In this document: piece after piece, positions 43,356-53,700 of the stretch
Numbering within the stretch: position 1 is the stretch's first letter
Layout of the letters: the number at the start of each line of letters is the position of its first letter
DNA from: Tritrichomonas musculus
Lineage: Eukaryota > Parabasalia > Tritrichomonadida > Tritrichomonadidae
Reading direction: 5' to 3'
Assembly (NCBI GenBank): GCA_039105265.1
Contig: JAPFFF010000003.1
Coordinates: 434,001 to 498,000 of the forward strand
DNA: 64,000 bases
The notes under the pieces: model-generated
Told to the model about the DNA's origin: nothing
Seen by the model: the letters and a program-made list of their open reading frames with translations, nothing else
The model's database searches: none
Position numbers and translations under genes: made by a program

Positions 43356-43665
43356 AAAATAAAAAATCCAAAAAATGGTTAAAATATCCAATTTGGACAC
43401 CCTTATATTATTATTATTTCTCTTATTAATTTATCAATCAGTAGTTATATATTTGCCACGATTTTTGCACTTCGTTCAAAAACCGCGTCAAATATTTCCC
43501 ATCCGTGACCCCAGCCCCACTATGTCAGGTATGATCCCCCACTCCCATTAATGATCTTCCACTGGGCTGCTCTCAGGATTCCTCTCAACGCTCTGCTAGG
43601 AAGGAGGTCCCGTATCGTTAACATCAAAAAAAGCTATAGAAAAAGTTGTTAATTGTGTGGTTTAC

Positions 43666-44196
43666 TTAAAGGCATTCTTTCCAATCGTTTGCATGGCATT
43701 CAATTGGATAGTATATCCATCTTGTGTAAAATCCTATTCTAATAAATAAATGCTCTGCATATGAATCTAAAAATTGGTTCATTCCTCTTTGAGGATCCAT
43801 TAGGGTCCAATCAATTGTGGCATTTGGGAAAAATTGAAAGAATCTGGTAGAAATGCTCGTAAAAAGATTTTCATCGAAATTGAATTTACATTTGACTATA
43901 TCAAGGGTTGTTTCAAACAATTTTTGTCGAATTTCTATGCATTTGTGAAGTTCACGATAATAATTTCTGACAAATGCTTGCTTTGGGCCAATATTGAATG
44001 GTGAATCTTGTGCAGTAACAATTTTACATAAACTCTGGTACATATAGTCATCTTCATTTAAATCTAAATCTTCTGGGTGTTTATCGATAAGATCTGATAG
44101 GTTCTCTATTGGATAGTTCTCTGTAGGCTCTACGTTGCACTCGGAGATGGCGAACATAAGTAAAAATGATGTGATGAGGTGAGCACGAAAAATCAT
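43666..44196 (-). CDS. Small protein with signal peptide, left edge of the fossil element
   Basis: 176 residues starting MIFRAHLITSFLLMFAISEC, a clear signal peptide or membrane anchor. The rest is soluble-looking, acidic at first (LIDKHPEDLDLNEDDY), then mixed, with a few cysteines (VKCKFNF, IECHANDWKECL) that could form disulfides. No family is recognised. It is transcribed away from the main gene block from a shared 127-bp divergent region. It may belong to the element or be a neighbouring host gene. Confidence 0.55.
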   Translation of the reverse strand: MIFRAHLITSFLLMFAISECNVEPTENYPIENLSDLIDKHPEDLDLNEDDYMYQSLCKIVTAQDSPFNIGPKQAFVRNYYRELHKCIEIRQKLFETTLDIVKCKFNFDENLFTSISTRFFQFFPNATIDWTLMDPQRGMNQFLDSYAEHLFIRIGFYTRWIYYPIECHANDWKECL

Positions 44197-44323
44197 ATTT
44201 TTTATTTGGGTCCCTCATGGGGGTGCCCTAGGTGTTGCAGGGGTGCCCTCTAAGTTTTTGGGGTGGAGACCGTTTACCAAAAATCTAATTTTTTCTCGTT
44301 AGGTCATCACATCACTTTTTTTC
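44197..44323. promoter_or_regulatory. Divergent promoter with GGGGTGCCCT repeats
   Basis: GGGGTGCCCT occurs at 44220-44229 and 44240-44249, 20 bp apart, in a short GC-rich patch between two outward starts. TCATCACATCA followed by T-rich sequence lies just before the right start (44306 on) and, inverted, just inside the left gene (about 44165-44180). Confidence 0.45.
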
Positions 44324-44734
44324 ATGTACAGCAGGAAGCAAGATAAGCAAAGTCTTAAGGTGTTCAGAAAGACAGTACGCAACTTTATTTATGATACAAC
44401 AAGGTTATTGGAATTAGCTGATTCATTAAACGACGACATGAAAACAATCGAAAAACTGGAATCAGAAAATCGAAGGCTCACCGAACAAAACGGCTATATA
44501 AATTCTGAAATTGGGAAAAATTCAATGTCCGATCCAAGATGGGAAATGATTGTCGAAAATGAGCTAAAAATTGATAAAAATCAAGATAAATTGGACGATT
44601 TGAAAAAAGAAGAAGAAAAAAAGAAAGTCCAATTGGAAACAAAAGCACAAGTATTGAATCAATTTGTCGATGAGTTACGAGATTGCTTCGTTGACCCACT
44701 AAATTTGGGAGAACCAGAATATTCAGATGAATAA
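44324..44734 (+). CDS. Coiled-coil protein of the fossil element
   Basis: 136 residues, highly charged; residues about 40-115 form a continuous coiled coil (KTIEKLESENRRLTEQN, DKLDDLKKEEEKKKVQLETK). No enzymatic motif and no signal peptide. It lies 49 bp upstream of the giant gene on the same strand. A structural or assembly role is inferred only from shape and position. Confidence 0.6.
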   Translation: MYSRKQDKQSLKVFRKTVRNFIYDTTRLLELADSLNDDMKTIEKLESENRRLTEQNGYINSEIGKNSMSDPRWEMIVENELKIDKNQDKLDDLKKEEEKKKVQLETKAQVLNQFVDELRDCFVDPLNLGEPEYSDE

Positions 44735-44783
44735 ACCATTTAATTTTCACTATTTGTTGTTTTATGTTTATTTTTATTGAAAA

Positions 44784-47700
44784 ATGGATGAAAATCAACA
44801 ACCTGAACAAAATCAACAACCTGAACAATTAACAGATGAACAACTCCTTGCAAAATATCAAGAAGCAAAACAAGATTTATTAAATAATAAGGGTGGTGTT
44901 ATAAGTAAATATGGTGGATATATATTTCCTGATGAAGATAGTAGACAAGAATTTGATTGGTTGTATGATGCATGTTGTAAAGTATCGAATGAACCACCAA
45001 AATTAAATACAGTAATTAATTATTATCAAAAACATCCAAAGGAAATAGAGAATGAATGGATTGATTTGATTGAATACACTCGAGTAGTTTTAGATTTTAC
45101 GATTAACAGTGAAGTCAGAAATATTTATTGCCCTGGATTCGGTATTGCAGAAATTGATAAAGAATTTCAAATATGTAAAACCAATAATAAATCTCTACTG
45201 GATAGTTTGGAAAATTTTCGAAAATATAGATTGGACAGACTTTTTAAAGTATTTGGAATAGATGATGAGGAAATAAAAGAATGGAAAAGTAATTATCAAA
45301 GTAGTGGAGAATATCTTGGGTGGACAGAATTGGAAGCTGCTTTTTGGTGGAGTGTTTGTCAACGCATTTATCGATTTAATGGAAAATATGAAATTGATTA
45401 TCTTGTTAAAATTTTAGAGATTAGAGATCCACTCACAGATATTGTTTCATTTCGCGGAATCAGTTATCATCAAGAAATGGTCAAATTTTATTTAACAATG
45501 AAGGATGATATTCTGAATATTAATTTCAACATTTTGACTGGTTTAATTCAAAATCAAGATTTGAATGCAACGGTTAATTACTTCAGATCAAAAATAACTC
45601 GAACAAGTCCGGCAGGAAATCAAATTATTTGTCCAAAAGAATTGTTTGACATAAGAGTATGGGATTATTATCAAGATGCAGCAAATAATACCATAAAAGA
45701 CGTATTTTCAAAATTGAAGTTGTTAGAAGAAAAATTTATTGAGTTGGAAGCACTTGGATGGAAAAATACATATATTGTTTACACATGGACCTTTTATAAA
45801 TTGAGAGAGCAAAACATTCGTTATCTCGAACCTGATAATGCAATTAATACATTTATTGATCTTACAAATATCTTACCCACACTCGGAACAGATGATTGTT
45901 TAAAATTATTATATGTTCCAGGAATCGAAACAACATATAATGCAATCGCTAAGCTGACTGATACACAAATAACTGCATTTAGAATCGACACTCAAAAATC
46001 TAAAAATTATCAAAGAATTTTAGAAGCTCAGAGAATAAAGAAAAGAGCAATTTATGATTTAATTAGAGAGATTTATGCTGTAAAAAATCCAAACGTACAA
46101 GGTCAATTAACAGTAGACCAAGTAGATCAAATTTATTATACAAAATTCAACGAAAGATATAAAAATAATCAAGATCCATCTCAAATAAATGAACATATTC
46201 TAGATGAATTACAAAATGAATATAAAGAAATATCTCCTGAAAAAGCAAAATTGAAAATCGAAGAATTCCAAAAACAGAGGTTATGGTCAAATGAAGAACT
46301 TTGGAGATTTTGTGTTATGTTTAACTATGCAAAAGGCATTGAGACAAGTGGAGATGCTGATATATTATGTGATTCGTTAAGTCAAGAATATGATTTGAAT
46401 TATTATGCTGCTAATGAATTTTTAAAAGATTCATTGGATCAATCAAATCCGATAGAAATGGAAAAATATATTGAAGCATGTATCGTAGCAATGTATGTTA
46501 ATCTAATATTGATAAAAGAAAAGAATGGCTATTCTCGAAAATTATTTTGGGACGGCTTTTATTATAATATCCCACAATTACAGGAAACAAAAGAACATGA
46601 AGTAAATGAAGCAATTCAAGGATTAGGTCCGCAAAATTTGACAGATGAGCAACAATTTACACAAAAACATAATTTGACAATGAAGTGGTATCGAAAAGAA
46701 TATCAGAGAAAAAAGGATGAATTCAAGAAATTTTTAACAGATCATCCAGGACAACAATTTGAAACATTCGCAATTTTCCATGATCAATATCAAGAAGAAA
46801 TGATGAAAAGAGAAAAAAAGCAAAATGAAGAAGATGAGGCATTTGCAAAAGAAATCCAAGATTCAATTGAAATTCCAGAAAGAAAATTAGAGGCTATCGT
46901 TCAAGAATCAAATATGGAAATAGAGAATCCAGAAAGGGTTAAAGAAATAAAAAAACAATCTTTGCTTTTAGAAAAGGATGAATTATTAGAAGAATATAAG
47001 CAAAAGTGTTTATCCTTTTTTGAGGAGAACTCATATGGTTTACCATGGATTAAAATATCGAATTGGGCAAATTTAGATAACGAAATATCAGGAATTCAAA
47101 AGTTAATTGCAGAGGAGACAATACAGACGATTGACGAATTACAAGCATGTATGAGTGAACATTCACGAAATATGATTGATAATTGGATAAAAGTGATTGG
47201 AAAATTTTATTTAAAATTTGAGAATAACATTCAAACTACAAATGAAACATTGGACGCAGAATTGGGAAAACTAACAATTGTTAAACAAGCAGATAATCAT
47301 TATGCGAAAGATGACTTAGAAAAAATATTAACTTTATTGAATAGATCATTTCAAGATATTCGTTTAATCGTTAATGAAGAATTTGATTCATTATATCGTA
47401 TGACAGGAAATACAACAAATTTAGATGCAGAATCATATTATCAGAAAAAAATAATTCAAAAATTAAATAATGATTTTATAACAAGAGGTGAAGTACCAAC
47501 GAAAATAGAGGTTATTGAACAATTACAAAAAGGATCAGGATCAAAAATAGAAGAAGTAGAATTTCCACGATATCTTGGATTATATCAAAGTGCTGTGAAC
47601 GAAATATTAAAGCCGTTTAATTTAAGTAAGAACAAGTTAACTGAATTTTATTCATTATTTGTTAAAGATGGATCTTGTCAAGCTTTGTTCAAAGCAGATA

Positions 47701-50700
47701 GAGAAAAACAATGGGAGAACAAATTAAATGAAACCTCAGAAATTGTTAAAAATTATCGAGATCGTTATGAACAATCGTTATCAAATCGAAAGAATATGAT
47801 AAAGGATCTAATTCAAATAGAACAAGAAACAAGTAAATATCGTCCAAATTCAAATTATAATCAAGCAGTAAGAAAAAGTGAATTGGAAGCTCTTTATATA
47901 AACGGTGATCAAATTACAAAAGATTTGGACGAGGATTTATCTCATAGATTGAATTTCGCAATTCAAGAGAATGATATCGAACAGAAAGAAAATAAGAAAA
48001 AGAAGGTGTTGTCAATGTTAAATAGTCATGGATTACAAGTTGATGACGATACTCTGGAAAGATATACGGCAATGTATAATGATAAAGAAGGAAAACGAGC
48101 CGTGGAACAAGATATTACAAATGCAAAGACTACATTAACAAATAAATTAAAATCAGATGTACAATCAAAAATAACAGAAAATCTTATCAAAATTAATCAA
48201 ATCGCTGAAAAAGTTCCAGGGGTTAGCTCAGTTGATGAAAATACAATCTTACAAAATGTTACAAATAAAATTTTATCAAATCCTAATCAAATAAATACAA
48301 TTATTGATGAGGAAGAAGAGAAATGGAAAGAAAAGTTGGAACAAGCATTAAAACAAGAAAATGATTATATGTCAGCAAAAATCGTCGAGATATTAAGACA
48401 ATCAAAGAGAAAATTTGACCAAAATGATGTTATACAAATAAGATCTCAATTTATTAAACAAAATGATATTCCGACTAAAGAAGCACAATTTGAAGAATGG
48501 CAAAGATCATGGATTGCTTCAAAACAAGATATTGATAAGAAAATGGGAGAAATAATAACAATAATAGCACAAAGAGCAAATCTAGAAGGTCAACCATTTG
48601 ATCAACAGAAAGAAGAGAATGAAATATTTATAAAGGATATTGAATCAGAAACCGAACAAAGTAAAGCCTTAGAAAAATTACAAAATCGGCTCAATAATGA
48701 AAAATCTCTATTGAAATCTGTTCAAGATAAAAAGAAACTTGAGAATTTAAAAGTTCAAGTACAACATGCTTATGGAAGTGAATTTACTGATAACTTTTGG
48801 AATGGAATATTGGTCGATCAGAAAATTGAAAATAAAGAAGAGTATATCAAAGAATTAATTAAAAATAAGAATACAGAAAAAGGAAAAGAAGATGAGAATT
48901 TGAAAAATGCTATTAACGAAAGTTTTACAACTCTATTTCCTGATTGGGATATCAATCAGTATCGTTTTGATCATTTAGTTCAATACTTAGTTTTGTATAC
49001 ACCAAATGTAGAAACAAAAGCTGATTTATTAAAATATATGAATGATCATAAGGAAGATTTCTTCAGGGGAGGAATTGTAATGAAACGTTGGAATAAATAT
49101 TCATATAACAATAAAAAAATAGGGTTTCAATCATTAATTGACTATCGTTATAATTTAGACGAAATCTTTAATATGTTAAAGAGATACCAAGCTGAAATTC
49201 AAATTTTCGAATATTCACCTATTAAAATTATTGAATTGAAAAATGTTTCACCTCCGTTAAAATCAGATGGTCAACCAGATTATAATCAAATTATAACTAA
49301 TTACCAAAATATCGTTCAACAATACCAAAATTTAGAAAGACAAAAGAAAAATGATCAGGCCTTTTATCAAGAATTCAACGAACGAACAAAAAAGATTCAT
49401 GACAAAGAACAAAAAGATGACTTATTCAAAGAAGTTGTTGGCCATTGTAATAATTCAGGAGATATTCAACAATACTTGAATGCACGAACTTATTACATTT
49501 CTATGGGTCATGATATGGATAAGTATTTTGATAGATTAGAATTTGAAAAAGTTTATAAAAGTTATGAAGGAAAAGAAAATATGAATTTAAAAATGGACGT
49601 AATCATTGGAAATACAAAAGCAGAAGATATTCCTCAAATCAATATGCTCGAACAAGAATTACATAATCTTTATCCAACTCGATTTACTGACAAGAGATTT
49701 CGTGATGTAAAAATGACTTATTTCCCTCAGAATGGTTCTGCATATAAATTTTATTTAGAGTCTGAATTAGCTTATGACAAATATAAAAAATATCATGAAA
49801 AACAAAGTCATTTTCCAACATTTATGGATTATTTTCAAAATCAGACAAATGGTGATTTATCAACTCATGGACAGTATTTTCAAGATGAGGTTGCAGATAT
49901 CGAAGAAACAGAACGTGTTTTATCTTTGAATGATAACATAAATAACAAAATAAGAGAATTGAATGAATTTTTACCGAATGATGATCAATATTCAATAAAA
50001 AGAATAGCAGCTGCTTGGAGAAATAAAAATGTTGTTCAAGTTGGTGAATCTTTACAAAATATGATTAATAATCAAATCAATGGAAGAGATACGAATGCTA
50101 ATTTGGATCAAGCTTTAATGATTTGGAAACAACATTTTCCTGAGGATCTCAAAAGTCCATCTGATTGGAGAATGGAATGGGAAGGAAATTATAATGCTAT
50201 CAATGCGATAAATAAATTAGGTGCGTTGTATGAATTTTATTATAAAACTCATCCTTGGGAAGGTGTTAATTTAAAGAAATTTGTAAGAGAGAAAGCGAAG
50301 GATTCAATCACAGAAGCTCAAAAAATACTTCAAGATTATTATGATAAAAATTATCACAATTATTCTGTCACTTGGGATCAAAGTAGTGTGTTTCATGATT
50401 ATCTTGAAAAATATTCAAAAGCATTTGGACGAAATTATGTTGAAGCTTGGGGGCATTTGTATGGAAAATTCAATGGAGATTTGAATGAATGTAATGATTT
50501 CTTTGAGAGTTATGAAAAAGTTAAGAAAATAAATGAGAAATTTCCGAAAAAAGGTAATAAATTATATAACGACGTCATTCAATACTTTAATGAATACATG
50601 AAAATGACAGATCCAACAGTCAAATCTGCTTATCGAAAGAATTGGCAAGAGAAATATGATTCCTATAAGAAAACTTCAAAAACTTGGTCAACTGATAGTA

Positions 50701-53700
50701 ACTATAAGAAAGCAAGAGAATTGTTAGCGAAAATAAAACCACAATATGTTTCTTATATAACTCAACCTGATTTAACTTGGACAAATGAAGAAATGTATGC
50801 AAACTATTTAATTCCTATTGTTTCAACATATTACAAACAATTAAACAATGGAAAAGATTATTCAATGACAGGTCAAGAAAAAGATTCAACATTATTTGAT
50901 CAAATTTTGGCGAAAGTGGAAGAAAAAGAACAAGATGAAGAAACGTGGGGAAAATCAGATGTTGAAGCAACATTTGAATCATATAAATCAACAAATCAAA
51001 TAGATTCAACATTAACATATAAACAATTGAAAGACAAATATAAAACTCCTGAAAAAGCTCGAATTGCTATTGAAATTGATAAATATAGAAAATTAATTAA
51101 AAATAGATTCTCTATATTTGATGAAGATTTGCCAGGTGATACTCGTTTTACTGGATATCATGAGACAGCCTTAGATTCAGAAGAAAGATTAGCTTGGTGT
51201 CGAAAATTTTATAGTCAAATAACACAAAATTATGCACAATCATGGAATTCACCTGCATTCAATGAAATTTGGCATAAATATCGATATTATCATAATGATG
51301 ATGAACAAACATCTTCAATAGAAAAGACAGCCGCGTTATATAATTTTGACTATAATAAAGGTAAAACTGATTTAAATTATAAATATCATTTAGATTTATA
51401 TAATGACACATTCAAGAAAAAATATACTGTTAAAACAAAGAAGGATAAATATATTTCATTAACAAGTGATAAAGCAGGTGAGTTGACTGATGAACAGAAA
51501 GAACAAGTGATAGATATTATTCAAACAGCTGTTCGTGGTTATAATCAATATCGAAGTGATGAATTTCAAAATGCGTTATTAACGCTTAATAGACATGCTG
51601 ATCGTGAATGGACAATTCATGATATAGTGCTTGAATATGAAGATAACTATCAAGGAGCATTATTCTTTTGTCAATGTCAAACTTTGAAATACAAATTAAT
51701 TGCTTTACTTCCAGATAAGGTCACAGAAATAAACGCAATTCCGAATTCAACGGATGGAAAGACAAAATTAGAAAAAATGTTACGTGAAGCTGAAAAAGAT
51801 GAGAGGTCATTTTTCTCTGTGACTTTTCAAGATCTACTCCGTCATTATAATCATATTACACAAGAAGTTCACGATGTTGATTCAATCAGAGACAAATTAG
51901 GAAAAAATTTCAAAGATTGTACAAATCGAATGAAGATAGAATTAATCAAATATGAATTAGAAACCGTATACGAATATCCAAAAGTGAAACTCAATGCAAT
52001 CAATGGTGACAATTGGGAACAAATATTAGATAAATTAGAACGATTACAAAATGAGTTGAATTTAAAAATTAATAAATTCGGAGGAGATACTGTTGTCACT
52101 CGATATTGGAATGAATATGCAAGAACAGGGAATGCATTTAGTGATATCACAGAACTTTTGAAATATAAAGAATATGATATAGATGAGGCAAAGTATGAAT
52201 TCTTATCAAAAATATGGGAAAAATGGTCAGGACAAAAAGATGATCTCAAAGGAACAACACTGAAAGAAAAAATCAAAAACTTACAGATATTATGTGATGC
52301 TTATTTTGATAAATATAATAGATTCCGAAGTGATCCCGTATTGATACAATTAATAAATGATCACTCTAATAAAGTTACTTGGGAAACTCTCATAAACAAA
52401 TTTCAAACAGAAACAAATGTAGAAAAAGCAGTGTTTGATGCAAGAGCTTATGTTGCTAATGAAATGAATCGTGACCAATATGCAGTTATGCTACGAGATT
52501 TGGGTGAAACGGACAATGACTATTTAAAAATTGAAGACCCTCAACAACTTTTCAAATATTTGGAAGATAAGATTCAGAGATATCATGAAAATAGAACAAA
52601 ATGGACAACGTTAGATGCTGATAGACAGATTTGGAATTCGAATCATAAAGAAGATAAACTACCTGAATGGCAAAATGCTTATAAAAAATGGAAAGGTGAT
52701 TGGGATAATGCATACGAAGCACTTCGTGCAAATGCGTTAAGTGTTTGGTATAAAAATGAGTTTGGTAAGGATTATGTATCAGATAAAACGAATAAAGAAA
52801 AAGTTATCACATTAACTGATTTAAAGAATCGATATGACTCACATTATAAAGGAGTTGGGAAATGGAGGAGATATTGGAAAGATTACGACAAAAGATTCGA
52901 AAAGAAAACGACTTTTGAAGAGATTGTTAACTTATTTCAAGATGATGTTGACGCTGCAGAAGACTATTTTCTTTATCATATTATGAGAAGCAAATATAAA
53001 AATCAATTTGGTAAAGAGTTTGATGATCTGAAGAATCCAACACGAGAAGATATAAAAGATTTAGAAATTGAGGTGAAAAGATTAGATAAAGCTAAAAATA
53101 AAGCAGCTAATGACCAAAAACTAAGAGACTTATTTGAAGAATATCAAAGAAAATATCCAGAATCCGATACTGCTGTAGTTTCAACAATACGTTCAATGTT
53201 GAACCAACATAATATGAATGTTGAAGAAACTAAATATTATCTAGAACTGAAAAATATTATCAAAGATTTTGAAACGAAATATAATTATGTAATTTCTGAT
53301 CACGATCTCATGGAAGGTGAGTATGGATCAACAAAAGAAGCTCAAATAAAGAAATTAAAAGTTGAATATCAAAGATTTGAAAATGAATATGATAAATTAC
53401 AAAACTTTCCAAAAATCAAAGAATATTTAGAAATTTATAATGATGATTTAGGTGAAGGAAAGAGTTTATTAGATTTGTTTAATAAAGAAGAGAATGATCA
53501 TAATGCTTACAAAACTTATTATGAAATATTGATAACTGTTCATAACAAAAAGAATCCGAATAAAGCAAAAGATATCAACCAGAAACCTCAAAGTTATTCA
53601 AGAGCATGTGATGATTTGAAATTAGAAGTTGAAAATATTCTTGAAGCAATTAGAAAATTCGGTGGAAACAAACAATGGTCAAAATTAACAAATGCAGAGA

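Larger units (their letters stand above)
40898..43600. other. Repeat-rich intergenic region
   Basis: No supported gene. It holds two short palindromes (41153-41178, 41225-41241), a 0.6-kb candidate element with GGGTA-rich inverted ends (41569-42170), a GC-rich duplicated block (42239-42322), a partial relic of the TTAA MITE family (about 43206-43355) and another GC-rich block (about 43480-43620). Confidence 0.55.
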
